Positions 9,070 to 18,426 are shown, numbered from the stretch's first letter. The stretch is 64,000 bases of DNA from Candidatus Bacteroides merdigallinarum (GCA_019116285.1 DXBX01000032.1:1-64000); one strand, 5' to 3'. Program-made: numbers and translations. The notes: generated by a model not told the origin, from the letters alone.

Positions 9070-10187
9070 GATTTCGGGTCTATAGAGTTAGTTATGAAGA
9101 ATTTTTCTGTAATGTTCTGCAAGGGAGTAAAGGCATAGAGTGTACCCACGAGGGTAGCCTCGCCTTGTATCCACCCGTCCGAAACGGACAAACTGAGTGT
9201 ATGGCAGTAAGCCAATCCGAGATGGACAGCAAAAAGGGTCACTTCCTGCCCGCTCTCCTTCGATTCCTTCACTCCCACGTAAAGCCGGCAACCTTCGTTC
9301 TCGCAATAGCGTACCCACTGTTGCAAGGTCAGATCCATTACCTCCTTGGCATGGCCATACTTGTCCAATGTCAGTTTGAGAGGCACAGGCCAAGGTGCGC
9401 AACCCGTCAGCAAGAGATTGTTGAGCGTCTGCCGGGGCCATGCCTCATCCCACAGAAGCCGCCACATCCCTTGTCCGTCTTTGCGCAAGAATACGCGTGA
9501 ACGTATCATCTCACTCAGGAAAGTCCCCGCATCTGCCACGGCCATTGTATCCGCCTGCGACACCGGACATCCATGCCAGGCCGCGGGGAGGGAATCTCCC
9601 ATCAGATCGGCCGACGTACGCAACAGGTCGCGCTCCAATATTGCCTCCTGCTCCAACAGATTGACTCCCCAAATGGTCTGGCAATCAGCTTGAACCACCA
9701 GGCAGACTTTACCATCTCCCTCACCCCAGGTCAACTGATACGCACGTCGTTCCTGCGCTTGTATCTGAACAGGTGTTTCGGGAGTCAACGACTTTAACAT
9801 TGTAGCGTTGCCTTGCAGGAAGGAGACTGCCTTACGGCTGGTGAACTCCGCCTTGTCCTCGGGAGGCAAGACATCCTCTTCGAGGGCATAACGCTCCACG
9901 AAGTCCAGCACCGGACGCTCCGCGGAAGTAGCTGCCCAACGGGTATCGAACAACTTATAACCTATGTGAGACACATCGCCAAAGCTATTCGTGCGTATCC
10001 GCAAGGTCCTACCCCGGAAACTCCACGTGGAGTCATTGTCCACACCGGGGCTCAGCGTATCCGGCAAGGCCAACCCGATGGCACGGGCCAACCTTTCCAG
10101 ACACGAAGTATGGTATGCGGGGGTAGCCATCGCTCCGCAAGCGAAAGCTACCACCACTCCTACCAACAGGCAACGCCGCAGGTTCAT
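9066..10187 (-). CDS. Exported protein of unknown function, 373 aa (operon gene 4)
   Basis: A signal peptide (LLVGVVVAFACGAMA) leads into a mature protein without a family I can recognise. Several cysteines are present (in SCLERL, CLVVQADC, HGCPVS, YCENEGCRL), so disulfides are possible in the periplasm. Both ends overlap the neighbouring genes by 4 bp as ATGA, so genes 3, 4 and 5 are tightly coupled in translation. This suggests that the products are made in fixed ratio, which is an inference. Confidence 0.82.
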   Translation of the reverse strand: MNLRRCLLVGVVVAFACGAMATPAYHTSCLERLARAIGLALPDTLSPGVDNDSTWSFRGRTLRIRTNSFGDVSHIGYKLFDTRWAATSAERPVLDFVERYALEEDVLPPEDKAEFTSRKAVSFLQGNATMLKSLTPETPVQIQAQERRAYQLTWGEGDGKVCLVVQADCQTIWGVNLLEQEAILERDLLRTSADLMGDSLPAAWHGCPVSQADTMAVADAGTFLSEMIRSRVFLRKDGQGMWRLLWDEAWPRQTLNNLLLTGCAPWPVPLKLTLDKYGHAKEVMDLTLQQWVRYCENEGCRLYVGVKESKESGQEVTLFAVHLGLAYCHTLSLSVSDGWIQGEATLVGTLYAFTPLQNITEKFFITNSIDPKS

Positions 10188-10819
10188 GGCTTCACGGCTG
10201 TTTGATTGCCATCATGTTTCCAATAACCCAAGCCGCTGATCCGGCCATCCCGGAACTCACCTTCAAAGGTATCGCCGGGACTTGCCACGAAATCTTTCGA
10301 CGATACAATCTTATGGGACTTCTTGTAAGTGATGGTTCCATAGCCGTGGGGCTTTCCGTTCTTCAGGTCACCGGTATAAGTGCCGTAACCCAGATCCACC
10401 GTACCCCGTCCGTTCAGCACTTGGGGTGCAGGAGCTTCCTTCTCGGGTGTTTTTTCTGCCGAAGTTTCAGGCTCCTCGGCCACTACGGGAGCAGCTGTCG
10501 TATCGGCAGGCTCTTCCGTCACAGTCACCGGAGGTTCATTCACTACCTCGGGCTGTTCTTTCGTATCTCCCGACGAGAAGAAATACCATCCACCGCCGGC
10601 CAGTGCCACCACTGCTACTCCAATGAGCACAAATTTAAGCCAATTGGTAGGGGGAGGAGGGGGCGGACACTCACGCAGCGGTTTGCCGCACTCCTCGCAC
10701 ACAAATTCTTTACGCGCGGAAATCTCCTGGACTTCCTTCGCTTTCGCCTTAGAGCACTGATCGTTCAGGCACATTCCATATCGGGCACGTATATGTCCCG
10801 GTTGATTCGGTCTTGTCAT
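10184..10819 (-). CDS. Zinc-ribbon, transmembrane, MORN-repeat protein (operon gene 3)
   Basis: This 211-residue protein has four parts. A zinc-ribbon-like head carries Cys17, Cys22, Cys41 and Cys44. A run of six prolines at about residues 52-57 comes next. One transmembrane helix spans about residues 60-81. After a Glu/Pro/Ala-rich linker, two MORN-like repeats (YTGDLKNGKPHGYGTITY near 148 and FEGEFRDGRISGLGYW near 186) end the chain. The head is probably cytoplasmic and the MORN part periplasmic. It lies 12 bp after the tubulin-like gene. The proline run could be a ligand for that protein's GYF_2 domain. Confidence 0.85.
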   Translation of the reverse strand: MTRPNQPGHIRARYGMCLNDQCSKAKAKEVQEISARKEFVCEECGKPLRECPPPPPPTNWLKFVLIGVAVVALAGGGWYFFSSGDTKEQPEVVNEPPVTVTEEPADTTAAPVVAEEPETSAEKTPEKEAPAPQVLNGRGTVDLGYGTYTGDLKNGKPHGYGTITYKKSHKIVSSKDFVASPGDTFEGEFRDGRISGLGYWKHDGNQTAVKP

Positions 10820-10831
10820 AGTTTGAAATTA

Positions 10832-13800
10832 TTAATTAACGGATTGATTCATGATGGGCGGAGGTACCACGCCGCCTGTCGGGGGCATCGGAGGCATCTG
10901 CGGGGTAACAGGAGGCGCGAACAGCGGTTGCAGCACAGGCACCGTCGAAGCGGGTGCCCATGCCGGCATACCCTCCATCCACACCATGGTCTGCGGAGTC
11001 AATTGCCCGGCAGCGACCATCTGCTTGCAGGAATCGTAATTATACGGGCCGTATTGCTGGGTACCCATGCCTATGTACAACGAAATGACCGGCGTCTGCA
11101 TGGGCGGAGGCACAGGTGCCCCACCACCCAACGGAGGAGGAACCGGAGCGCCCCCGCCAACGGGCGGCATCGTAGCTCCCGGCATCTGCATGCCACTTCC
11201 CGCCATGGGCTGCGGCTGGGCGGCTGCTGCCTGTCTGGCTAACTCCTGTGCCGCGATTTCCTCCGCATTGTCCACGGCAAACAACGGCGGGAACTGGCTG
11301 CCGTCTCCCTCGCTGTGCAACAGGATGGCATTGCCTGCATCCGTAGCCGGATTGCCCGTATGCAGGAATTGATCATAACGCTGCTTGTAGGGCGCCATCC
11401 AGTCAATGGCACGCATGGGGAAGCAATAAGCCACCGTGATAATGGACAACTCGTCTTTGCGCAAACTCTTGCGGTTTACGGTAATGGAGGTACGCGCCGT
11501 GCTTTGATTGAACGAATTCTTGAAGGCGGTTTCCAACTTATCGGCAAACTTCTTCAGCCCCTCATTCTCGTCCGGCGAAGGGATGGACACCAAGATGGCT
11601 TTCTTACAAGTGCTGGCCGGATTGGTCGGACTCAGGTTGCCTTCATTGTTGCGCAAGTGCAACTGAATCTGGTCGTTGTTCAGCTTCAGGTACACGCCAC
11701 TTTGACTGACAATCTTCGAGGCAAACGCCTTGATGTCGTCATCCGTCTTCAGTTTCTGCTGCAACTGGGTCAGAATGTTCAATCCCAATACCTTCTCGTC
11801 GCTATCTGCCTTTTCATCGTGCTTGGCCTTGACAATGGCGGCCAGTTTCACGTCAAACGCATCCTTGATGTCGTCGATGCTGATGTTGTTGGACAAGATA
11901 CCGAAGTTGATAAACTCTTCCTTCGGCAAGATGGCATCGCGCAACTGGCGGGCAATGTTAGGCATATCCACCTTGTCCACCTTGATGTCTACCTCGAATT
12001 CCTGCATCTTCTCGTCTTCGCTCACCTCGATGATAGCCCCCTTCATATCCTCCAAGCCTTTGTTCACCTTGCGCTGGGCAACAATCAGCTTCTCGGTTTC
12101 CTCGATGGCATCGTTGATTTTCTGGCTGAACATCAGGATATCCGCATCCATCTTGCCCAACTCGGCAAAGACTTTGGCAGCCAGTTTCTTGGCAAATTCC
12201 CAAGCCACCAGCATCGTTTTCGCCGTATAGTAGTCCGTCAGGATGTTCTGATGGTCGCCATACAGACGGGCGCCCTTACCTACCATGCGTTGCAGGACTC
12301 CCAGGCGGCTCCACTCGTACACATTCGCATTGCGGTCCTGGTCGCAGGCTTCGTAATTGTTCTTCTCTTCGTTAGCCTTTGCCTCTATCTCTCCACGGAT
12401 TTCGCTCATGCGCTCCAGCAACAGTTTGGATACCTTCTGAAGCTCCACGATGGACACATCGCCCAACTTCCATTTATCAAATAGTTCGCTCTCTATCCGA
12501 TGGCGGATTTCGCGGGCCATTTCGGGGATGGCGCGCTCCTTGCCGGCAAAGAAAGTTTCCACTCCTTCCTCACGGAAATGCTGCACGTAGAACTCGCCCA
12601 TGATGTTATCCAGCTCGTTCAGCGGGCAATCCGCCTTCTTGGCCTCTTCAGCATAGGCGATGGCCTTGTCGTGCCAATAGTCGTTGAACGTGGGATAATC
12701 AGCATCCGACTCCAGCACCTTCACGTTCAGCGTCAGGTGGGAGTCATCCAGCATCCAATGGGTCAGGTTATCTTTGTTCAGATATTCCTTGCGATAGTCC
12801 TTGTTCTTCTCCTCGTTGACAAATCCCTGGTTTTCACGCCAGTTGTTATACTTGAACTGATAGAGGATACTTTCGCCCACCGTATAAGTGATATGCTTCA
12901 GGATACGCAGTTCCGGATACATCACGCGCTTGATGCCGAAAGAATTCAGCTTCTTGGTACGTGCCACCCGGATGCGCCCGTCCGCACCCGGATTGGCCGT
13001 TTCGTCAAACTCCAGCGCAAACTCGTCCATGTTCTCAAACTGGTAGGCGCGGATAATGTCGCCGTTGATCTGATCTTCACTGTTCACGAAGAAGATGCGG
13101 GCAAAGACATAATCGCTGACAATCTTGGGCAGTTCCTGCAAGGAATTGATGGTCAAACCATTGTCATTCACGTTGCTGTAAACGGTCAGCCCGTCGGCCA
13201 CGCCTTTGATACGGTCGTTATACAACTTGATTTCTCCACGCCCTGTCACATCCTGCGGATTCCAACGTCCGGCCTGCAAAGCGTTCAGCTCCACCATGGC
13301 CGCATATCCGTTTTGGTAATAACGGCCCTGATCCATATCGCTCTTGGGCAGGTTCATCTCGGGAATCATGACGTACGCCAGGACCCTGGCATCGGGGAAG
13401 GTCTTGCGCGTCTGCGTAACCACGTCGACAATGGAACCCGAACCGGTGCCGCCACACAAGCCGGCAAAGATATGGATGGTCTTCACATCGGAATTGCCGG
13501 ATACCAACTCGCAACGGGCATAGGCATCGCGCAGGCTGTTGACATAGCCGATGGCGTTCGCCGCGAAGAGCAAACGGCCCGCACGGCGTTTCTGTCCGGC
13601 AGCCTGCCCCAGCGAACCGATGGCCGACTTGACGGCAGACACATTATCCACAATGCCCTTCACCGAAGGATAGTTATTGATATGATCCAGGATATGCTCC
13701 ACATCCACGGCCTTGATATTCAAGAATTCATTGTTGGTGAACGATGCGTCCTGCCCCATCACGCGGAAATCCGGGCGTGCCCGTCCGTCCTTGGGCATCA

Positions 13801-13969
13801 TCTCGTCCGTAGAATCCACGTACAACAGGGCTATGGGCAACTTGGCCCGCTCTTCCTGCGTGGGAAACTCCTCGAACATACGCATTTTGAAGGCGCGCAG
13901 GATTTTACCGCCTGTACCTCCCAACCCAACCAAGATATGGTTGCCGTGGCAAAAATTTGTCTTTGTCAT
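10832..13969 (-). CDS. Tubulin/FtsZ-like GTPase with C-terminal GYF_2 domain (operon gene 2)
   Basis: This 1045-residue protein has the N-terminal features of the Tubulin_2 family of FtsZ-like proteins. A glycine loop (VGLGGTGGKIL) is at residues 14-24 and the tubulin signature (GLCGGTGSGS) at about 170-179. A Lys-rich, coiled-coil-prone middle (about 500-700) follows. Near 905-950 there is an Ala/Gln/Pro-rich linker. Residues about 957-1017 match a GYF_2 domain (QYGPYNYDSCKQMVAAGQL, then VWMEGMPAW). A proline-rich tail closes the protein. It should bind GTP and may polymerise at the membrane. The exact function is unknown to me. It is too large and too divergent to be the cell-division FtsZ. 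Confidence 0.88.
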   Translation of the reverse strand: MTKTNFCHGNHILVGLGGTGGKILRAFKMRMFEEFPTQEERAKLPIALLYVDSTDEMMPKDGRARPDFRVMGQDASFTNNEFLNIKAVDVEHILDHINNYPSVKGIVDNVSAVKSAIGSLGQAAGQKRRAGRLLFAANAIGYVNSLRDAYARCELVSGNSDVKTIHIFAGLCGGTGSGSIVDVVTQTRKTFPDARVLAYVMIPEMNLPKSDMDQGRYYQNGYAAMVELNALQAGRWNPQDVTGRGEIKLYNDRIKGVADGLTVYSNVNDNGLTINSLQELPKIVSDYVFARIFFVNSEDQINGDIIRAYQFENMDEFALEFDETANPGADGRIRVARTKKLNSFGIKRVMYPELRILKHITYTVGESILYQFKYNNWRENQGFVNEEKNKDYRKEYLNKDNLTHWMLDDSHLTLNVKVLESDADYPTFNDYWHDKAIAYAEEAKKADCPLNELDNIMGEFYVQHFREEGVETFFAGKERAIPEMAREIRHRIESELFDKWKLGDVSIVELQKVSKLLLERMSEIRGEIEAKANEEKNNYEACDQDRNANVYEWSRLGVLQRMVGKGARLYGDHQNILTDYYTAKTMLVAWEFAKKLAAKVFAELGKMDADILMFSQKINDAIEETEKLIVAQRKVNKGLEDMKGAIIEVSEDEKMQEFEVDIKVDKVDMPNIARQLRDAILPKEEFINFGILSNNISIDDIKDAFDVKLAAIVKAKHDEKADSDEKVLGLNILTQLQQKLKTDDDIKAFASKIVSQSGVYLKLNNDQIQLHLRNNEGNLSPTNPASTCKKAILVSIPSPDENEGLKKFADKLETAFKNSFNQSTARTSITVNRKSLRKDELSIITVAYCFPMRAIDWMAPYKQRYDQFLHTGNPATDAGNAILLHSEGDGSQFPPLFAVDNAEEIAAQELARQAAAAQPQPMAGSGMQMPGATMPPVGGGAPVPPPLGGGAPVPPPMQTPVISLYIGMGTQQYGPYNYDSCKQMVAAGQLTPQTMVWMEGMPAWAPASTVPVLQPLFAPPVTPQMPPMPPTGGVVPPPIMNQSVN

Positions 13970-14003
13970 GATGTTGTGATTTGATTTATGTTTCTATGAA
14001 ATA

Positions 14004-14627
14004 TTATCTTCTCCGGCTAACTCGGATTCTGTTTTGGCGTTGTGTTGTCCCGCGCGGCCGGTTCATCGGGGCACGCTCCGTCATGCGGCCCGAACTCAGG
14101 CGCTGGCGGTTGTGACTGCGGGTGATGGTCTTGATGACGATGATGGCACCTATCACCACAAAGACCAGCGACCAGCAGACACGGCGCAGGATGAAACGGT
14201 TCATGTAGCTACGCAGCTCATCGGCCATGGCAGCACCTATCGTAGCGGAAGTATGTCCCTGAAAATCGGCCATGTTGACGTAATAGCCCACCAGCGGCCA
14301 TTCTTCGCTGATGCGATCCAAGATTTGCTGACTGTCCTCCGTAGAGAACGGTATATCGTCGGGAACAGCGGCCACCATCCCATTGATGGCCGTCTCCACA
14401 TCGTCGCAATAAGACTTGATGGTGACCGCCCCGCAAAGCAGGACTGCCTGGAAGGCCAGAAAGAAGAACAGGATGCCGCCCACCACGAAACTCATAGGCG
14501 TGAACGTGCTGTCGCGCCACCAGGAACGTATCAGCACGAACATCAGCACGATGCCCACGATTGTCAAGAACACGCCGAGCAGCAAACTGCCCACGGAATA
14601 CATTAGGATATTGACCAATGCTCCCAT
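14004..14627 (-). CDS. Membrane protein with basic C-terminal tail (operon gene 1)
   Basis: This 207-residue protein has three predicted transmembrane segments, at about residues 8-33, 45-68 and 150-166. A soluble loop of about 80 residues lies between the second and third. The C-terminal 40 residues are very Arg-rich (MNRPRGTTQRQNRIRVSRRR). The tail is probably cytoplasmic and could contact nucleic acid, lipid or the acidic tubulin-like protein encoded 34 bp downstream. No named family is recognised. It is the first gene of the operon, with a leader of about 155 nt. Confidence 0.85.
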   Translation of the reverse strand: MGALVNILMYSVGSLLLGVFLTIVGIVLMFVLIRSWWRDSTFTPMSFVVGGILFFFLAFQAVLLCGAVTIKSYCDDVETAINGMVAAVPDDIPFSTEDSQQILDRISEEWPLVGYYVNMADFQGHTSATIGAAMADELRSYMNRFILRRVCWSLVFVVIGAIIVIKTITRSHNRQRLSSGRMTERAPMNRPRGTTQRQNRIRVSRRR

Positions 14628-14788
14628 ATCTTTTATAAATAGCGCCTATAGAAATCCCCAGATTCGGCATTTTCATTAAAGTATCCAAAGGTGTGAGATT
14701 CTTTACTCCGCCTGCTTACCATCGCAGATGTCCGTACCACCTTCGCTTTGCTATTGAACTCATCCCTTTCCAGGGACATAGCACAGGG
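14628..14788 (-). other. Leader of the tubulin-like operon
   Basis: This non-coding stretch separates the operon promoter from gene 1. I see no tRNA-like or riboswitch structure that I can name. It has no ORF with coding character. Confidence 0.5.
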
Positions 14789-14820
14789 CAAAGGTAGGAA
14801 TACTTTCTTTAAAAAACAAT
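14789..14820 (-). promoter_or_regulatory. Promoter of the tubulin-like operon
   Basis: On the minus strand ATTG (14817-14820) is followed after 20 bp by TACCTTTG (14789-14796). This matches the Bacteroidota -33/-7 promoter with the right spacing. Transcription would start near 14782. Between this site and the fimbrial terminator at 14885-14919 there is only AT-rich DNA. Confidence 0.75.
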
Positions 14821-14884
14821 ACCTACCTATAATTATTGTTACTATAAAAGTTATTAATCAAGAATTGACCAAGGTAACCCACAC

Positions 14885-14919
14885 AAAAAAAGGGAGGATA
14901 CCCACCGGGGGCATCCTCC
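14885..14919 (-). terminator. Terminator of fimbrial operon 1
   Basis: On the minus strand a stem with arms GGAGGAT and ATCCTCC plus internal CCC/GGG pairing (14893-14919) is followed by seven T residues. A second hairpin, AAGGAGGAA/TTTCCTCCTT at 14940-14961, lies just upstream. Together they end the transcript of genes 20700 to 14995. Confidence 0.85.
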
Positions 14920-14994
14920 ATAAACAAAACAAACATATATAAGGAGGAACCCTTTCCTCCTTATCAAATCGCGCCTCACGGCGGGAATTTTTTC

Positions 14995-15948
14995 TTAGTT
15001 CATCAGCAACCACGCTTCCAAGTCTGTGGACGACGGGTCTTTCAGTAAGATGGTCTTGTCCGTGTCCAGCTGGTAGAGGATGGGCATGGCGGGCAGGTCA
15101 TACAGATGTCGTTCTACGATGCCCTCTGTGTCCATCGCCACTGTCCACTCCGCAGGCATGTCGCCTCTGGTCCGCTTCCACAGTTCTCGGTCGCCCTCGG
15201 TATAGACAGCCAACACGCTCAGCTTCTTCTCAACCACCAGCCCGTGTAGCACAGGGCTGTCTTGCAGCGTCCGCAGTATTTCCGCGCAATGCCCGCACGC
15301 CGGGTCATAGAACAGCAACAACAGCCGGCTGCCTGCCGCCGTGTCGTGCAACCGCCCACGCCTGCCCTCCCGGGTAAGATAACCGAAATCCGTTGCCATG
15401 CTCCCCGGACGATTCTTCCGAGCAGTTTCCAATTGGTAGGCCGGACGTAGCCGCTCTTCTTCCGGCAAACCACGCAAGCGTAATAGCCCTTCCAAGTAGA
15501 GGATATAATACGTCTCATTGCGCATCGGCGAATTGGGATCATTGAGATAACGCTCCACCACACTGGTAAACAACCGAAAAGCCTCCTTGTCCTTCACGAT
15601 ACGCCCCAAGGCACTGTCCACACAACGGGGCAAGACCGCCTCGTCCGCATGGGGAAACAGAGACAGCCAGTTGACAATGCTCTGCTCCATGAATCCATTG
15701 TTATGACTGCGTAGGGTGTCACGTAAGTCCAACCCCTCCCAGTAGTGCGCCAAGATATAGGCCGCCCGCTCCGAGGGAAGGGTCAAGGAAGACGGGACTT
15801 GCGGCAAGGCCAGTTCCTTTCGTACAGACAATGAGTCTATCGGTGGCTTATTACCCGTCTTTTCCGAAGGAAGCCTATTCGATTGACAGGAACCCATATA
15901 GGCAATAACGGCCAACGTACATATAATATAGTTCCCCCTCATATTCAT
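14995..15948 (-). CDS. Thioredoxin-fold lipoprotein (DUF5106-like)
   Basis: The N-terminus carries a lipobox (AVIAYMGSC), so the protein should be a lipoprotein. The N-terminal half is helical and resembles DUF5106 proteins of Bacteroidales. The C-terminal half has a thioredoxin fold with an active-site-like CGHC in LLFYDPACGHCAEIL near residue 220 and a cis-Pro candidate in LPAMPILY. It could reduce or form disulfides in the periplasm. Its start overlaps the stop of the 824-residue fimbrial gene by 4 bp, so it belongs to the fimbrial operon. It may help fold the Cys-containing tip protein, which is an inference. Confidence 0.8.
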   Translation of the reverse strand: MNMRGNYIICTLAVIAYMGSCQSNRLPSEKTGNKPPIDSLSVRKELALPQVPSSLTLPSERAAYILAHYWEGLDLRDTLRSHNNGFMEQSIVNWLSLFPHADEAVLPRCVDSALGRIVKDKEAFRLFTSVVERYLNDPNSPMRNETYYILYLEGLLRLRGLPEEERLRPAYQLETARKNRPGSMATDFGYLTREGRRGRLHDTAAGSRLLLLFYDPACGHCAEILRTLQDSPVLHGLVVEKKLSVLAVYTEGDRELWKRTRGDMPAEWTVAMDTEGIVERHLYDLPAMPILYQLDTDKTILLKDPSSTDLEAWLLMN

Positions 15949-18419
15949 TTATGATCTCGTACACATCTGATTGGACCTGCCATTGATTTCACATAATACA
16001 TAGGGAATGAAGTTTCAAAAATGTGGAACAGTCCTGCACTGTTATGAATATGCAAGATGTTTACCCGGAAATTGTCATCGGTGGTAGCGTTATGATAATT
16101 ACCACATCTTCCTACACGCATGACCCCACCATCAGCAACCCTCGTTCCTTGTGCCGGGAAAAAAGAAACAGGACCTTGTTTCCAATCCGTCATAAACATA
16201 TACATGCCTTCCTCGCCAAAAATATTCTTCTGGCTATCCGTGTTTATTTCCTCATATGTTCTAGGATTCTCACCGGTAGACGTAAATCCCAACCAGATAT
16301 CCCCAGGAGGTACACGCCATCCTGAAGGACAAGGATCAAATATCGTCTTTTGCTCGCCATAATTGTCATAAATATGCACACGATTATTAGTAGTATAATA
16401 TTTCATATTTTCAGGATCAGGCTTCAAGCCTCCCCAAAGTCCTTCATCATGCCTCCAGGTCCAGTCTCCATTATTTTGGTAATTAGATAAGTTCTCTACC
16501 GCAGACTCCCCCATTTGGGCATTTTTAGTTCCACACATGAAAACTGTCGGGTTTTTCACTGTAAATCCGATAGGATCCGGCAATGTCTCTTTCGTTATTT
16601 CCATTCCTTGCCGTGAATGAAAGAGCTTGCTCTCGTCCGTCCCAATGGTTTTCTCAACTGCTGTTTGATTGTCATTTCCATAGTGTATGCCTGTTCTTGC
16701 ATCTGTATAATCTGTCCCAGCATCGCCACTATAAGCAGGCGGAAACGGATCCTTTCTTCCCCATTGATACAACATGCCGTAAGTACCAGTCACATCTTTC
16801 CCGTCGGGTTCGTATCGCAATGCTCCCAGATTACAAGGCATAACGTCATAGCCGGGTACCCGGATGTTCGTTTTGATGCCGTCCTCATTCCAAGCATAAG
16901 TGGTATATAAGATGGCACTGCTGACATTGCCGGGTTCATTCTCCGTCACCCAGATATGCCATGACCAGAGGATTTCTCCTTGGTTGTTGAACGCGGCAAT
17001 CAAGGCATTGCCCCGTTGCCCGGCGCGCACATAGATTTTCCGATGGAATTCCTGTTGCCCTTTTTCTTCTGGTGTCAAATCACTGCCTGCCGGAGCCGGA
17101 TCTATCCATACAAGGTTACCATCACTATTATCACCAATGGCATCTTTTGTTTGCCAGATGATGGCCACGTTTTCAGTCATAATAGTACTTGCATTGATTT
17201 TCTTGTCATCATCTGTTCCATAAGCATTGAGATAATCCGTGAAATCATAACCGCTTCCCGTTTCCACCCGGTAATAAGGCAAAAACGACAAAAGTTGCCC
17301 CGGCTTGACCACAAAACAGTTGGACGAGGGGGTATCCTGCTCATACGTATCTGTATATATGTTCAATTGCACCTGATAGATATAATTGCGGCGTATATTG
17401 TAGTCATTGTAATTATTGCCACCCGGATACCAACTGTAGGTCCGTCTGCTTCCCTCATCGTGATCTCCGGTGAAGATATCCACATAAAAGGCCGTGAGCT
17501 GAATACCGAATGCGTGATCTCCTTTCTTGGTTTTCTGCTCGGGATTAGCTTCATTATTATCACTGCATCCTTGCAGGTTTTCCGGGATGTATATCACGAT
17601 TTGACCCGCATACTGATCATTTTCATTTTTATTCCCGGGCTTGAAGGCGCGTGAATTCCAATACTCCCTTCCTGTAGGATAAACGGCTGCATCATTCAGA
17701 TTTTCGTCCTCCAAGGTGCTGACACGACAATAATACGGGATATCCATGGCATTCACGTCCGTCAGTTCTATTGTTTCCGGGATAGCCCCCACGGTGATTA
17801 TCACTTTGGCATACATCCTTGTCAACTGGATGTTTACAGTTCCATCCGTAAAAGTAACATTCGAGGCATTGCCTTCCATTGGGATGTCCAAATTCATAGA
17901 TTCTCCCGTTGTTTGTGTTTCAGTCCCTTCTTCTTTTACACCCAAGGCATCTTCGCCGACAATGATTCTAGGGTCTGGCAATGTAAGGTTCCGTAATTGT
18001 TCCAAAGTACCAGCATTTTCCACGGTAGCCCAATCATCACGGCCGATATTGGCAACCACATAGACAGTTGTATTAGCCACATCAGTTCTCAACAGCACTT
18101 CCACTTCAGCCCCGCCCTCTCCCGGATCTACATCATCAATGTCATAATAACGCGGAGTTATGAGCAAATTGCCGTCTTGCCCATATTGGAATACCCAAAT
18201 ATCATTAATCATCCGCTCCGCCGGAGTATCTTCCGTCTCACTACGTGTCTGCAAGGTTGTTTGCATTTCCGTGACGCCCAGCGAGAGCGACACATCCACT
18301 AACTTGGAATCATCCACGATAGAAGTTGATTCCCGACTCTTTGGCCATTGGTCGGCACAAGACGCAAAGCATGCCAACAACAGCATTCCATATAAATACG
18401 AAATCACATTGTCTTTCAT
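15945..18419 (-). CDS. Large fimbrial lipoprotein, DUF4906/fimbrillin-like, tip candidate
   Basis: This 824-residue lipoprotein has a lipobox (LLACFASC). The N-terminal half has fimbrillin features: VSLSLGV strands, an Arg-containing segment (QTRSETEDT) and the DUF4906-type phrase INDIWVFQYG. The C-terminal third differs. It has YGMLYQWGRKDPF, FDPCPSGWRVPP and a closing PIRCVRD, like the FISUMP-type module found at the ends of large Bacteroides surface proteins. That module recurs in the 944-residue protein of the second fimbrial locus. It is the third gene of operon 1, 7 bp after the second. A role as fimbrial tip adhesin is inferred. Confidence 0.8.
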   Translation of the reverse strand: MKDNVISYLYGMLLLACFASCADQWPKSRESTSIVDDSKLVDVSLSLGVTEMQTTLQTRSETEDTPAERMINDIWVFQYGQDGNLLITPRYYDIDDVDPGEGGAEVEVLLRTDVANTTVYVVANIGRDDWATVENAGTLEQLRNLTLPDPRIIVGEDALGVKEEGTETQTTGESMNLDIPMEGNASNVTFTDGTVNIQLTRMYAKVIITVGAIPETIELTDVNAMDIPYYCRVSTLEDENLNDAAVYPTGREYWNSRAFKPGNKNENDQYAGQIVIYIPENLQGCSDNNEANPEQKTKKGDHAFGIQLTAFYVDIFTGDHDEGSRRTYSWYPGGNNYNDYNIRRNYIYQVQLNIYTDTYEQDTPSSNCFVVKPGQLLSFLPYYRVETGSGYDFTDYLNAYGTDDDKKINASTIMTENVAIIWQTKDAIGDNSDGNLVWIDPAPAGSDLTPEEKGQQEFHRKIYVRAGQRGNALIAAFNNQGEILWSWHIWVTENEPGNVSSAILYTTYAWNEDGIKTNIRVPGYDVMPCNLGALRYEPDGKDVTGTYGMLYQWGRKDPFPPAYSGDAGTDYTDARTGIHYGNDNQTAVEKTIGTDESKLFHSRQGMEITKETLPDPIGFTVKNPTVFMCGTKNAQMGESAVENLSNYQNNGDWTWRHDEGLWGGLKPDPENMKYYTTNNRVHIYDNYGEQKTIFDPCPSGWRVPPGDIWLGFTSTGENPRTYEEINTDSQKNIFGEEGMYMFMTDWKQGPVSFFPAQGTRVADGGVMRVGRCGNYHNATTDDNFRVNILHIHNSAGLFHIFETSFPMYYVKSMAGPIRCVRDHK

Positions 18420-18426
18420 AATCTCC

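Noticed and set aside
10832-13969. Cell-division FtsZ or tubulin of a phage
   Set aside because: The protein is 1045 residues with a GYF_2 end and sits in an operon with envelope proteins. No division genes or phage genes adjoin it.
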